A DNA stretch of 56,448 bases. Source: Ignavibacteriales bacterium (GTDB lineage Bacteria > Bacteroidota > Ignavibacteria > Ignavibacteriales > Melioribacteraceae). Under the pieces are notes generated by a model that saw nothing but the letters and a program-made list of their open reading frames with translations, ran no database searches and had not been told where the DNA came from. This document shows, one piece after another, positions 8,972 to 17,492 of the stretch. The position numbers and the translations under genes are program-made. Every line of letters begins with the position of its first letter. Position 1 is the first letter of the stretch. The stretch is from NCBI GenBank assembly GCA_003599395.1, contig QZJX01000046.1, positions 1 through 56,448 on the forward strand. The letters run 5' to 3'.

Positions 8972-10459
8972 TCACAACATACCTTCCGGCATCATTTTAT
9001 AAATGTGTTCAACTATAATAAAGTTCAATATACCCAACACAATCAAACCGATTGCTAAGACCAAAATCGGTATCAACATAGAAAACTGAATTTCATTTTT
9101 CTTTACTTTTTCTTTTACTTCCGATCCTTCCTGAGATTTCATATAAACTTTTTCAAGAATTCTAAAAAAGTAAACGGCATTTAGCAAACTGCTTATTAAT
9201 ATTACTGCAAGAAATAACCAGCTTGAGTTTTCTATTGTTCCTAAAGCGAGATACCACTTGCTGAAAAATCCGGCTAAAGGTGGGAGTCCAACCATTGATA
9301 AAGCGGCAACGGTAAACGCCGCCATAGTCCATGGGTATTTTTTTCTATAAGAATCATCAAACTTATAAATGTCTGAATGACCCTCTTTAATTCTAATACT
9401 GCCTGCGACCATAAACAAAGTAGCTTTCATAAAAGCATGGTTAACTAAATGTAAAACAGCTCCGATAAAACCAAATGGATTTGCAAGACCAATGCCCAAT
9501 CCTATATAACCAATTTGTGCAACACTGCTGTAGGCTAGCATCCGTTTCATTTCTTTTTGTGCGATTGCTAAGACGGAACCGAATATAATTCCAGCAGAAG
9601 AAAAAATAGCAATCAAATCGGCAGCTGCTAATTCGTTACTGAAATATTCAACACCAAATACAAAATAGAGTAATCGTATCATTGCATATGCACCAACCTT
9701 TGTCCCGATCGGAGCAATTAATGCAGAAGAAGAAGTGGGAGCATAAGTGTATGAATCCGGCAGCCAACCATGCATTGGAAAGATTGCCATTTTAATTCCG
9801 AAGCCGACGACGATTAAAATTAATGCTACGATTATTGTCGGACTATCTTCCATCAAAGGTAAAATGCCGGCTAGATCTGACATGTTTAAGGTACCGCTCA
9901 TAAAGTAAAGATAACCTATACCTAGCAAATAGAATGATGCACCGATTGTTCCGATAATCAAATATTTAAAAGCGGCAAATGGTGCTTTTCTATCACCAAC
10001 ACCAATAAGTGCATAACCGGCTAATGATGAAATTTCTATAAAGACATAAAGATTGAATAAGTCCCCGGTTATTATCATTCCATTAAAGCCTGTTAGCAGT
10101 AACATTACTACGGAATAATAAGCGGTTTGCTTACCGGAAAGATCAATATTTACCGGTTGATATGAATATACAATAACAAATAGTGCTACAAAATTTATAA
10201 CGAGAACCACAAACGAAGAGAGATAATCATAAACGTATTCGATTCCTATTGGGGGAATCCATCCGCCGAAGAAATAATTTATTGGTCCATTGTTTATTAC
10301 GTGAATAAATCCAAATATTGAAAGTATAGTCGCCGCGAGAGTAATCAGAGCGGCAATAGGATAAGCAATATTTTTTTTCCAAACTCCAAGAAGAGGAATA
10401 ATTAAAGACGCGAACAGAAAGAGCAGCGGTATTATTGCAGGAAGATTTTTCTCAATCAT
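8972..10459 (-). CDS. mrpD: Mrp Na+/H+ antiporter subunit MrpD
   Basis: A 495-residue protein with about 14 membrane helices. It has F-I-E-I-S-S-L-A-G-Y-A-L near residue 140 (conserved Glu), G-I-K-M-A-I-F-P-M-H-G-W-L-P-D-S-Y near 220-236 with the pumping Lys, and G-T-K-V-G-A-Y near 255. This motif set, with Y-T-Y-A-P after the W-L-P-D-S, is closest to MrpD/MnhD rather than NuoM. It starts with ATG overlapping the mrpC stop (ATGA), so the two are translationally coupled. It acts in the inner membrane exchanging cations, usually Na+, for protons. Confidence 0.9.
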   Translation of the reverse strand: MIEKNLPAIIPLLFLFASLIIPLLGVWKKNIAYPIAALITLAATILSIFGFIHVINNGPINYFFGGWIPPIGIEYVYDYLSSFVVLVINFVALFVIVYSYQPVNIDLSGKQTAYYSVVMLLLTGFNGMIITGDLFNLYVFIEISSLAGYALIGVGDRKAPFAAFKYLIIGTIGASFYLLGIGYLYFMSGTLNMSDLAGILPLMEDSPTIIVALILIVVGFGIKMAIFPMHGWLPDSYTYAPTSSSALIAPIGTKVGAYAMIRLLYFVFGVEYFSNELAAADLIAIFSSAGIIFGSVLAIAQKEMKRMLAYSSVAQIGYIGLGIGLANPFGFIGAVLHLVNHAFMKATLFMVAGSIRIKEGHSDIYKFDDSYRKKYPWTMAAFTVAALSMVGLPPLAGFFSKWYLALGTIENSSWLFLAVILISSLLNAVYFFRILEKVYMKSQEGSEVKEKVKKNEIQFSMLIPILVLAIGLIVLGILNFIIVEHIYKMMPEGML

Positions 10460-10824
10460 TTCATTAACTCAATCAGTTCGGTTTCATCAAGGGTTTTATA
10501 ATTTTTGTAAATCAATATGAGTAAAGCAAAAGCAACACCCACGGTTGCAACTCCAACTACAATAGCTGTTAACATTAAAGCATGCGGTAGAGGATTAATA
10601 TAATTAGCCGGATTTTCAGCCGATAAATTTTCTATAATTATTGGGACGGTGGCATCAATTTTTATTGCACTAGAGATATAAAACAGAATTATTGCAGCCT
10701 GAAAAATAGTCATGCCGATTAATTTCTTAACTAAATTTTTCTTTACAGTCATTCCGTACAAACCGATTACAAGCAGCAAAATTATAAACCAATAATCATA
10801 ATGTCCGGCAATAAAATCAAACAT
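10456..10824 (-). CDS. mrpC: Mrp Na+/H+ antiporter subunit MrpC (NuoK-like)
   Basis: A 122-residue protein with three membrane helices. L-I-G-M-T-I-F-Q-A-A-I-I-L-F near residues 35-48 and P-L-P-H-A-L-M-L-T-A-I-V-V-G-V-A near 78-93 are the family signature shared with NuoK. The start at 10824 is chosen because GAGG stands six bases upstream, whereas two in-frame ATGs slightly upstream are crowded inside the end of mrpB. It overlaps mrpB by 8 bases and mrpD by 4. In complex I-like machines this subunit carries a membrane Glu of the proton path. Confidence 0.9.
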   Translation of the reverse strand: MFDFIAGHYDYWFIILLLVIGLYGMTVKKNLVKKLIGMTIFQAAIILFYISSAIKIDATVPIIIENLSAENPANYINPLPHALMLTAIVVGVATVGVAFALLILIYKNYKTLDETELIELMK

Positions 10825-11260
10825 CTTCATCCTCGTCATCTATAAGATTATCATAAATGGAAACAAGAATTGCCATGACCGCAATCCCAACTCCGACTTC
10901 GATAAATAGTATGCCGAAATATCTTAACTCGGCAGAAGTTAAACCGGGTATGGGCAGAAAACTATAATCCAGAAAATTTCCTCCGAGCAATAATGATAAT
11001 AAACCAATTCCAAAAAATATTAAAACCCCAAGAACACCTAATGGAATAGCCAAAACTTTGTTAAAATGCATTGGGTGAATTTTTTCATCAGTAGAAATTC
11101 TTATTAATAAAATGGATGTTGCAAGCAAGGCGCCTCCTTGAAAACCTCCGCCGGGACTATAGTGTCCGTGAAAGATCACATACATCCCGAATAACATTAT
11201 ATATGGAGAGAGTATTCGGCTTAAAAGAATAATAATAGGACTGCTACTTCCTTGTTGCAC
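10817..11260 (-). CDS. mrpB: Mrp Na+/H+ antiporter subunit MrpB
   Basis: A 147-residue membrane protein with four helices and the MnhB-domain signature F-H-G-H-Y-S-P-G-G-G-F-Q-G-G near residues 28-41. The loop ends with L-T-S-A-E-L-R-Y-F-G and the fourth helix I-E-V-G-V-G-I-A-V. The tail is acidic (D-D-E-D-E-D-V). It starts with GTG and overlaps the previous gene, so translation is coupled. It is one of the small subunits needed to assemble the Mrp complex. Confidence 0.9.
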   Translation of the reverse strand: MQQGSSSPIIILLSRILSPYIMLFGMYVIFHGHYSPGGGFQGGALLATSILLIRISTDEKIHPMHFNKVLAIPLGVLGVLIFFGIGLLSLLLGGNFLDYSFLPIPGLTSAELRYFGILFIEVGVGIAVMAILVSIYDNLIDDEDEDV

Positions 11261-11555
11261 GTTTTTTCTCCCGTCTTAAAAGTAGATAACAAATCATACC
11301 AGCTGAAAATATTACAAGTTCTTCGCCCAGTGTATCGAAACTTCTATAATCACCCAAAACAGTTGTAACCATGTTGTCAGTGTTGGCATCTTTAATTGCA
11401 TTTTCTATATAGTATGAAGAAGCAACCGGAGTTCCGGTTAAACTTTCTTCTCTATTAACCAAAGCGGTTGAATCACCTCGATAGGGAAGACCATGTGAGG
11501 CATAAATCAATAATAGAGCAAATATTACAACGCTGATATAAGTTAGATATTTCAA
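11244..11555 (-). CDS. MbhE-like subunit (detached MrpA C-terminal piece)
   Basis: A 103-residue protein with an N-terminal helix, a soluble middle and a second helix. N-M-V-T-T-V-L-G-D-Y-R-S-F-D-T-L-G-E-E near residues 61-79 matches the conserved R-x-F-D-T-L-G-E segment near the end of MrpA and in MbhE of membrane-bound hydrogenases. It starts with TTG at 11555, which overlaps the TGA of the upstream gene; GAGGAG lies 9 bases upstream and supports this rare start. With the DUF4040 protein before it, it supplies what is one long MrpA in Firmicutes. Confidence 0.85.
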   Translation of the reverse strand: MKYLTYISVVIFALLLIYASHGLPYRGDSTALVNREESLTGTPVASSYYIENAIKDANTDNMVTTVLGDYRSFDTLGEELVIFSAGMICYLLLRREKKRATRK

Positions 11556-11797
11556 TCGTTAGTTCTCCTCGTTGTTCTGAATATTAAAACGATATAAAGA
11601 ACACCGGTTATACCGGCTCCGACAACCGCTTCGGTAAACCCGACATCAATAGCGCCCATAGATACAAACAGCATTGCAAGTATATAACTGAACACACTTA
11701 ATGACACAACTGCGGTTAACAGATCTTTAACATGTAAAGAAACAACAGCAGAAATTATAAGAAAGACATAAAGTACAAGTTCAAGTTCCCAATGCAT
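11552..11797 (-). CDS. DUF4040/MbhD-like subunit of the Mrp complex
   Basis: An 81-residue protein with three short helices. D-L-L-T-A-V-V-S-L-S-V-F-S-Y near residues 25-38 and F-T-E-A-V-V-G-A-G-I-T-G-V-L near 54-67 match the MbhD/DUF4040 family, related to a segment of MrpA and to NuoJ. The Glu in T-E-A is the conserved membrane acid. It sits one base after mrpG and overlaps the MbhE-like gene, as expected for a split MrpA. Confidence 0.87.
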   Translation of the reverse strand: MHWELELVLYVFLIISAVVSLHVKDLLTAVVSLSVFSYILAMLFVSMGAIDVGFTEAVVGAGITGVLYIVLIFRTTRRTND

Positions 11798-12121
11798 CTA
11801 TTCTTCCTTTTCTTTATCTTTTTTGAACCAAGGTTTAATCCCGAAACTTAAAGCGGCACGCGCTAATGCATGAGCCCCAACAGGATTGGCAATCGCAACA
11901 AACACAAAAATGATTAATAGTTTTAAACTGTTTAAGCAGAATCCTTCGTAAACCATTAGTCCCAGAATGATTAACATAATTCCCAGCGTATCACTTTTGC
12001 TTGTTGCATGAGAGCGTGTGAAAAAATCCGGTAATCTTATAACACCAACACTTCCGATCATCATAAAAAACGAGCCGACTACAATAAAAAAGATTGTTAA
12101 TATATTTTGAAGTTCTATCAT
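11798..12121 (-). CDS. mrpG: Mrp Na+/H+ antiporter subunit MrpG
   Basis: A 107-residue protein with three membrane helices. G-S-V-G-V-I-R-L-P-D-F-F-T-R-S-H-A-T-S-K-S-D-T-L-G near residues 23-47 (R-L-P-D-x-x-x-R-x-H-A and the T-L-G that follows) is the MrpG/PhaG signature. N-P-V-G-A-H-A-L-A-R-A-A near 81-92 completes it. ATG 12121 overlaps the mrpF stop by 4 bases. The tail is lysine- and glutamate-rich. Confidence 0.92.
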   Translation of the reverse strand: MIELQNILTIFFIVVGSFFMMIGSVGVIRLPDFFTRSHATSKSDTLGIMLIILGLMVYEGFCLNSLKLLIIFVFVAIANPVGAHALARAALSFGIKPWFKKDKEKEE

Positions 12122-12387
12122 TCTTTTGCTTTCTCGGTTGAAAAATATTTTGCGATAATTAATGAACTGATGAAATTTAAAATTGAATAAGCAAGAGCTA
12201 TGTCGATGAACATATCTAACCTGCCGAACAGATGACCAAGCAATAAAATCAGCACTAAGGTTTTTGTACCGATTGCACCGGCACCGAGTAATCTGTCAAA
12301 AACAGTCGGACCTTTTATTACTCTAAAAAAGGGGATAGTAATAATTATTGTTAAACCTATAGCCATTGCAATAAAAAATGATTCCAT
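12118..12387 (-). CDS. mrpF: Mrp Na+/H+ antiporter subunit MrpF
   Basis: An 89-residue protein with three membrane helices. F-F-R-V-I-K-G-P-T-V-F-D-R-L-L-G-A near residues 19-35 is the R-x-x-x-G-P-x-x-x-D-R signature of MrpF, and D-I-A-L-A-Y-S-I-L-N-F near 63-73 is the conserved last helix. ATG 12387 follows the mrpE stop directly and has GAGGATGAG upstream; an ATG four codons earlier and a TTG eight codons earlier are less likely. Confidence 0.9.
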   Translation of the reverse strand: MESFFIAMAIGLTIIITIPFFRVIKGPTVFDRLLGAGAIGTKTLVLILLLGHLFGRLDMFIDIALAYSILNFISSLIIAKYFSTEKAKE

Positions 12388-12388
12388 A

Positions 12389-12946
12389 CTATAGCTCATC
12401 CTCTGAATCAATTATAACTTCGTCGCATACAACTCTTTCTATTTTTGTTTTATAAAGCTTGGCAACTTCAACGGCCAAGGAGTGATCAATATGTGCTTCA
12501 TCTGATTCACTTGTTAAGGCGTGAACGACAAAGTTATCTCCGTCAATGTGTAATGTGACAGTTCCCGGAGTTAGCGAGATAGAATTTCCCAAAGTCACTT
12601 TCGCAAACATATTCGGCAGATTTGTTTTGAATTTTATTATCCCGGTTTTGATCGGCATCTTGGGATGAATGATCAAGTAAGCAATTCTAAAGCTTGATGT
12701 TATTATTTCCCACAATAGAAAAATTAGGAAGTAAAAAAATCTAAAAACTCTTAACCCGGATTCTTCTGATTTTTTATCGTGATAAAAAACATGATTGCGC
12801 AACTTTGCGTTGAACCACAAAACAGTACTAACCGACAGAACACCTAGCGAAATATGAAACAAGTCAAAATAGCCGCTTAAGATGAGCCAGAAAGCCATCA
12901 TTATACAGAAATGAAGTACGATATTTCTTGGATTTACTTTAATCAT
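12389..12946 (-). CDS. mrpE: Mrp Na+/H+ antiporter subunit MrpE
   Basis: A 185-residue MnhE-domain protein, first gene of the antiporter operon. It has two N-terminal membrane helices (about 8-45), F-L-L-W-E-I-I-T-S-S-F-R-I-A near 86-99, then a soluble part with L-G-N-S-I-S-L-T-P-G-T-V-T near 122-134, the hallmark of MrpE. ATG 12946 is preferred over a TTG 23 codons upstream, whose extra residues look like untranslated leader. The operon promoter should lie in 12947-13117. The whole unit reads E-F-G-(DUF4040)-(MbhE)-B-C-D-D2-small-D3. Confidence 0.9.
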   Translation of the reverse strand: MIKVNPRNIVLHFCIMMAFWLILSGYFDLFHISLGVLSVSTVLWFNAKLRNHVFYHDKKSEESGLRVFRFFYFLIFLLWEIITSSFRIAYLIIHPKMPIKTGIIKFKTNLPNMFAKVTLGNSISLTPGTVTLHIDGDNFVVHALTSESDEAHIDHSLAVEVAKLYKTKIERVVCDEVIIDSEDEL

Positions 12947-13117
12947 GGTTAGCTTAAGAATGCAAAAGTTATATAAAAAAGAAATTCTAAACAAGAAAAT
13001 GCGGAATGGAAACAAGAGGAAAAACTTTGTTGTTAAGTGAATTTTTTAATGTAATTAAAGAATAAAATGATGCTTGCTTTCTTAAATGTTGATTACTGTT
13101 TAACCAGTTCCTAATTT

Positions 13118-14461
13118 TTAAGTATTCAGCTTTTCAGCAGCCTCAAGTTTTTCTTCTAACTTTATTTCTTCCGCACCATGAGTAAGAGCTTTTAATTTTT
13201 TAAAGAACACCAAAAGCAGTAGTCCGAAAAACACACAGAAGACAAATATTCCCGTAAAGACTTCAAACTCACCTGCATTTTGTGCAAACTCTCCTACAAG
13301 TCCGGCGAGTTTATTGCCAAGCCCTGTTGCGGCAAAATAAACACCCATCATTATTGATGCATATTTAAGAGGAGCTAGTTTTGTGATGAATGAAAGCGCA
13401 ACGGGCGAGATTGAGAGTTCGCCTATAACTTGAAGTAGATAAGAAAGAATTAACCAAATCAGCAATGCTTTACCGCTGGCTTGAGCCTCTAAAGCTGCGG
13501 CTGACATCATTAAAAATCCTGTTCCCATTATTATTGTACCTATCGCCATTTTAAAAATGGAAGAGGATTCTTTTCCTTTATTGTTTCGTCTGGACCAAAA
13601 CGCGGCGACAGCAGTGCCAAATATTATTACAAAAATTGCCGGTACAGATTGAAATACACTCGTAGGAATTTCCCATCCCAAAACAATTCTATTAATCTTT
13701 TCTTTCGTGTATAGGTTCATCAACCCGCCTGCCTGTTCATAAGCGCCCCAGAAAACAATTACGATTAGAAAGGAAATTAGAAGAACAACAACACGATCTT
13801 TTTCAATTTTTGTTAGAGGTTTATTGCTTTTTGATCCTTCGATTTTGGGAACAGGGACATAGTTCCCGACTGTCTTTAAATGTTTTTGACCCAACAAATA
13901 AATAATCTGTCCTAAAATCATTCCAAATCCAGCTAATGAAAATCCGATATGCCATCCGTAAACTTCACCAACATAACCAACAATTAAAGGAGCGGTTGCG
14001 GCGCCTATGTTAATCCCTATATAAAAAATTGTAAATCCACTATCGCGTCGAGGATCACCTTCTTTATACAATCCTCCGACCATTGTAGAAATGTTTGGCT
14101 TAAGAAATCCGACTCCAATAATTAATGATATCAAACCAGTATAGAAAAAAGCTTCACCGGAAACGGCTAAAGTTAATTGTCCGATCGCAATAAAAAGTCC
14201 GCCAAGAAAAACTGTTTTTTTCTGACCGAGAAATCTATCCGCTACAATTCCACCGGGGATTGACATAACATAGACAAGCATCGTATACCAACCATAAAGA
14301 ATCAATGCATCGGAATTACTCCACCCCATACCGGGGTTATCCCCAATAGTTTCTTTTGTTAAATAGAGAACAAGAATTGCTCGCATTCCATAAAAACTAA
14401 AACGCTCCCACATTTCTGTGAAAAAGAGTACGGGCAATCCTTTAGGATGACGAGATTTCAT
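13118..14461 (-). CDS. POT family proton-dependent di/tripeptide transporter
   Basis: A 447-residue, roughly 12-helix MFS protein. It has F-F-T-E-M-W-E-R-F-S-F-Y-G-M-R near residues 13-27, the ExxERFxYY-type motif that couples proton and peptide in POT transporters. G-G-x-x-A-D-R-F-L-G near 75-84 is the MFS loop, and F-Y-I-G-I-N-I-G-A-A near 145-154 is the second POT signature. It imports small peptides with protons. The length is at the short end of the family because the tail is brief and basic/acidic. It is a single gene with its own upstream region; the antiporter operon begins 171 bases downstream. Confidence 0.9.
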   Translation of the reverse strand: MKSRHPKGLPVLFFTEMWERFSFYGMRAILVLYLTKETIGDNPGMGWSNSDALILYGWYTMLVYVMSIPGGIVADRFLGQKKTVFLGGLFIAIGQLTLAVSGEAFFYTGLISLIIGVGFLKPNISTMVGGLYKEGDPRRDSGFTIFYIGINIGAATAPLIVGYVGEVYGWHIGFSLAGFGMILGQIIYLLGQKHLKTVGNYVPVPKIEGSKSNKPLTKIEKDRVVVLLISFLIVIVFWGAYEQAGGLMNLYTKEKINRIVLGWEIPTSVFQSVPAIFVIIFGTAVAAFWSRRNNKGKESSSIFKMAIGTIIMGTGFLMMSAAALEAQASGKALLIWLILSYLLQVIGELSISPVALSFITKLAPLKYASIMMGVYFAATGLGNKLAGLVGEFAQNAGEFEVFTGIFVFCVFFGLLLLVFFKKLKALTHGAEEIKLEEKLEAAEKLNT

Positions 14462-14529
14462 TTTTTCTCCATGTATGAAACTAAAAAGCTAATATACGTA
14501 AAAAGTTGATGAAGGTATTTGTTGAGCTT

Positions 14530-14564
14530 TCTATTAACCACGGAATTATTCCGTGATTAATAGA
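14530..14564. terminator. Long hairpin downstream of the DinB gene
   Basis: A 16-bp arm at 14530-14545 pairs with 14549-14564 around a 3-base loop, with a single mismatch. It lies 11 bases after the stop of the minus-strand DinB-like gene, which favours a terminator role, though the T tract on that strand is short. An RNA-stabilising hairpin is the alternative. Confidence 0.6.
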
Positions 14565-14574
14565 ATTATAAAAT

Positions 14575-15075
14575 TTAATCTTGCGGTTCCATTCCGTAGT
14601 TTTTCCATTCTTCTTTTGAAGGACCATATATACCGGGAACTGGTAGTCCGAGTAATCTCATTATAACAGTTATTTGTGCACGGTGATGTATTTGATGATT
14701 GACTAACATCGTCAAGATTCTTCCTCTTTCCCATGATTGTCCATACAAATCCATTTTTAACGATAAGTCTTCGTCAGTCCATTTTGATTTAAGGTTGACT
14801 GCCAGCTCATCACAATATTTTTTGTAGAGATCAATAATCTCGGATATGTTACTTGGTATGGGCTTGCCATCTAGATAATCATTTTCGACCAACTCAACTT
14901 TGCTGCCCATTTCGGTTAATGTTTGTGTTATGTGCCATGCTAATCTTCCTAAACTTCTTGTGTTATCGGAAACAGTCTTTAAAAGATGTTCATCTTTAAT
15001 GTTAGACAATATTTTTACCGTTGCTTCCTCTTCTGCTTTCCAAGTATTAATGAAGTCTGCAATTTTGCGGTACAT
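14575..15075 (-). CDS. DinB family protein
   Basis: A 166-residue all-helical protein of the DinB/YfiT four-helix type, a fold that usually carries a three-histidine metal site. Histidines are visible in R-L-A-W-H-I-T-Q (near residue 54) and V-N-H-Q-I-H-H-R-A-Q (near 132-141), at the expected spacing. P-G-I-Y-G-P-S near the end is common in the family. Members include bacillithiol and mycothiol transferases and many of unknown role; DinB of Bacillus is DNA-damage inducible but its activity is not settled. ATG 15075 has GGGGGTTAT just upstream and is preferred to one 11 codons earlier. Confidence 0.82.
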   Translation of the reverse strand: MYRKIADFINTWKAEEEATVKILSNIKDEHLLKTVSDNTRSLGRLAWHITQTLTEMGSKVELVENDYLDGKPIPSNISEIIDLYKKYCDELAVNLKSKWTDEDLSLKMDLYGQSWERGRILTMLVNHQIHHRAQITVIMRLLGLPVPGIYGPSKEEWKNYGMEPQD

Positions 15076-15254
15076 ATAACCCCCAATGTTTTTAATTGTT
15101 ACATGCAAATTACTACAGCAAATATTCTTATAAAAGATGTATTGAGAAAGATATTTGTTCAGATTTATTATGGTTTTGTTGATGACGGATTTAAATTCAT
15201 TAAAGAAATAAGAAAGAGCAATTACTAATTCTATTGTTCGGTCTTAAAGTTCAA

Positions 15255-15857
15255 CTAAGCCGGTTTTTGTTTGTTGAGCATTTCAAGAATCCAATCCGCT
15301 TTATCAAATTTAGGAGGTATGTAGTTTTGTAATTTTAGAAGCATTTCCTCCGGATCACTATCTACCAATATCATTTCGCGGTGTTCCGGTTTTATAAAAT
15401 TTTCTTTTACGGTATGGTCTAAAAAACTTATAAGATTATCATAGTAGCCGTTAACATTTAGCAAGCCTAAAGGTTTGTTATGGAAGTTAAGTTGACCCCA
15501 AGCGACAACTTCAAAAACCTCTTCGAGTGTTCCGAATCCCCCGGGCAAAGCAATAAATCCATCTGAAAGATCAGCCATCAAAGACTTTCGCTCGGACATT
15601 GATCCGACAACACGTAAATCATTTAGCCCGGTATGCGCAACTTCTTTTTCAATAAGCTGTTTGGGAATAACGCCGATTACTTTGCCTCCTGCATTAATAA
15701 CCGCAGAAGCGATTTCACCCATTAATCCAACACTTGCACCGCCATAGACAAGTTCAATATTCTTTTTTGCGATGAGTTTGCCAAGTAAATTCGCAGTGTC
15801 GGAATAACTCTTATTATTGCCAAAACTTGAGCCGCAAAACACGCATATTTTTTTCAT
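15255..15857 (-). CDS. LOG family (TIGR00730) nucleotide phosphoribohydrolase
   Basis: A 200-residue Rossmann-like protein that opens with K-K-I-C-V-F-C-G-S-S and carries the P-G-G-F-G-T-L-E-E motif near residues 99-107, the active-site loop of LOG proteins. In plants and some bacteria these release free cytokinin bases from their 5'-monophosphates; in most bacteria they act on purine nucleotides such as AMP. ATG 15857 is chosen because the fold begins at once; an ATG 13 codons upstream would add a hydrophobic leader not seen in the family. It is the last clear member of the small-enzyme operon, 60 bases after its neighbour. Confidence 0.88.
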   Translation of the reverse strand: MKKICVFCGSSFGNNKSYSDTANLLGKLIAKKNIELVYGGASVGLMGEIASAVINAGGKVIGVIPKQLIEKEVAHTGLNDLRVVGSMSERKSLMADLSDGFIALPGGFGTLEEVFEVVAWGQLNFHNKPLGLLNVNGYYDNLISFLDHTVKENFIKPEHREMILVDSDPEEMLLKLQNYIPPKFDKADWILEMLNKQKPA

Positions 15858-15917
15858 GGTTGTAATCCAAATAAATATTGTTAAAAATAAACCCAACGGC
15901 TGTTCTGTACAAATAAA

Positions 15918-16289
15918 TTAAATTTTATCACCTCGTTTTTTAAATTCTCTGAAGCACAAATCCGTAAACTTTTCCATTTCCGCGAAGAGACTTTCGTCAT
16001 AGGATTTAAAATTAAAACAAGATTTACCTCGCATATGCTTTTTCAAATTTTTCGGAATGTTTTTCACAATATCTTTGTACATATAAATTGGCATTAAATG
16101 GTAACTTACATAATTCTTCTTTACTTCCACACCACCGAACCAAAGATTTTTTTTGAATCTTTCTGAAAAGAATCCTTCGAGTGAATAATTTTCTTTTTCG
16201 TCTTTTAAAACATTCAATTCTTTATCATATTTATTGAAGTTCTCTTTTAATCTATCAAAGATTATTTTGAAATCATTTGTGGATGTCAT
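15918..16289 (-). CDS. DUF1801-like protein of unknown function
   Basis: A 123-residue soluble protein. The centre, W-F-G-G-V-E-V-K-K-N-Y-V-S-Y-H-L-M-P near residues 50-67, and M-R-G-K-S-C-F-N-F-K near 86-95 resemble DUF1801/YdhG-type proteins, small beta-rich domains with no agreed function. It is part of the minus-strand small-enzyme series, 25 bases after the methyltransferase. The family call is from memory of the motif and is only moderately secure. Confidence 0.6.
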   Translation of the reverse strand: MTSTNDFKIIFDRLKENFNKYDKELNVLKDEKENYSLEGFFSERFKKNLWFGGVEVKKNYVSYHLMPIYMYKDIVKNIPKNLKKHMRGKSCFNFKSYDESLFAEMEKFTDLCFREFKKRGDKI

Positions 16290-16314
16290 ATTAAAGTCCC
16301 CGTTAATATTATGG

Positions 16315-16941
16315 CTAATTTGTAACTAACTCATAAACACTAAAAATCTTTCCGCTGTTAAGCGTTATTATTTTTTTATCGTTGATTTCAAAACCATATT
16401 GATGCAAGATTTTTTCAAAGTCGCTAATATTTACCAAGTGCATTATAGAGTTTAGTTTTTCTAACGAAGTATATTTTGTTTGTGAAACTTTACTTTGAAG
16501 CGCACTCTCATTTTGTAATATTGTAATTAATCTTGAGCGGGAATGCATTGATTTATAAAACATTTTTAAAACGGTCGATACGTTCACATATTCAAAAACA
16601 AGTGCGGCATAAATCATGTCAAATTTGATTGAATCGGAATCCCAATATTGTAAATCAGCATTTATGATTTTCAACTGTGGATGATGTCCATATTTCTGAC
16701 GAACGACATCCAAATAATTCGCGTTGATATCCAGAGCAGTAACACTTTTAACTGATGACCAATCTATATGTTCAAACCCGTTTCCGATTGTACAACCGGG
16801 GACAAAGACAGATTTTGGTGAAAAATCCTCGAGAGATTCCTTGAACACTTTGTTTATCATCTTATACTGATCGACTTCCGGACTGTCCATATGTCCGATA
16901 TAATCTTCATAACTTATGTCTAACCAAGGATTCTTGTTCAT
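16315..16941 (-). CDS. SAM-dependent methyltransferase, substrate unknown
   Basis: A 208-residue class I methyltransferase. S-V-F-V-P-G-C-T-I-G-N-G near residues 44-55 is motif I, A-L-D-I-N near 70 carries the acidic residue that binds the SAM ribose, and F-D-M-I-Y-A-A-L-V-F-E-Y near 105-116 is motif IV. The first 40 residues (W-L-D-I-S-Y-E-D-Y-I-G-H-M) look like a substrate cap. It lies 8 bases after the RibD-type reductase gene. The substrate is not shown. Confidence 0.75.
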   Translation of the reverse strand: MNKNPWLDISYEDYIGHMDSPEVDQYKMINKVFKESLEDFSPKSVFVPGCTIGNGFEHIDWSSVKSVTALDINANYLDVVRQKYGHHPQLKIINADLQYWDSDSIKFDMIYAALVFEYVNVSTVLKMFYKSMHSRSRLITILQNESALQSKVSQTKYTSLEKLNSIMHLVNISDFEKILHQYGFEINDKKIITLNSGKIFSVYELVTN

Positions 16942-16949
16942 TTTCTTAA

Positions 16950-17480
16950 TTACTTTTTTATATCAATCTCGTACTTTAATTGAACTAGTCCGGATTTATA
17001 ATTTGTTGCTTGAAGAAGCTTTAGAGTTTGTTGATTGGCGTTAGGAAAAAGAGGAATTCCTTCACCAAGTACAATAGGAATTATCGATAGAATTATTTCA
17101 TCTATTAAATTGTAGTTTAAGAATTCTGTGTTAAGAAGTCCACCACCAACAAGCCAAATATTATTGTGTCCTGAGGAAATTATTTTATTAAAACCGGTTT
17201 TTATATCACCATGCAAAAACTCGATATCTTTTCTATCCGTGATTAAATTTTGAGACGTAAAAACAAAGCTTTGTTTTCCAGCGTAAGGCCAGTCACTATG
17301 TTGTAAGATAAAATCGTATGTCTTTCTTCCCATTACAATAGCATCCATGTTATTATAGAATTCATTGTAGCCATAATCTTCTTCGCCGTCTTCGACTACA
17401 GAAAGCCAATCAACACTATGATCCTTTGTTGCAATGTATCCATCAATACTCGATGCAATATATAAAGTTGTTTTGCTCAA
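16950..17480 (-). CDS. Dihydrofolate reductase family protein (RibD C-terminal type)
   Basis: A 176-residue protein with T-L-Y-I-A-S-S-I-D-G-Y-I-A at residues 4-16 and A-I-V-M-G-R-K-T-Y-D near 48-57. N-I-W-L-V-G-G-G-L-L near 109-118 is the NADPH-binding loop of RibD_C/DHFR-like reductases, and I-P-I-V-L-G-E-G-I-P-L-F near 138-149 is the conserved end motif. It probably reduces a small heterocycle with NADPH; the true substrate is unknown and it is not the canonical folA. The start codon is TTG at 17480 with AGGAAA 9 bases upstream, because no ATG fits the family's N-terminus. Confidence 0.82.
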   Translation of the reverse strand: MSKTTLYIASSIDGYIATKDHSVDWLSVVEDGEEDYGYNEFYNNMDAIVMGRKTYDFILQHSDWPYAGKQSFVFTSQNLITDRKDIEFLHGDIKTGFNKIISSGHNNIWLVGGGLLNTEFLNYNLIDEIILSIIPIVLGEGIPLFPNANQQTLKLLQATNYKSGLVQLKYEIDIKK

Positions 17481-17492
17481 ATTATAATTTCC

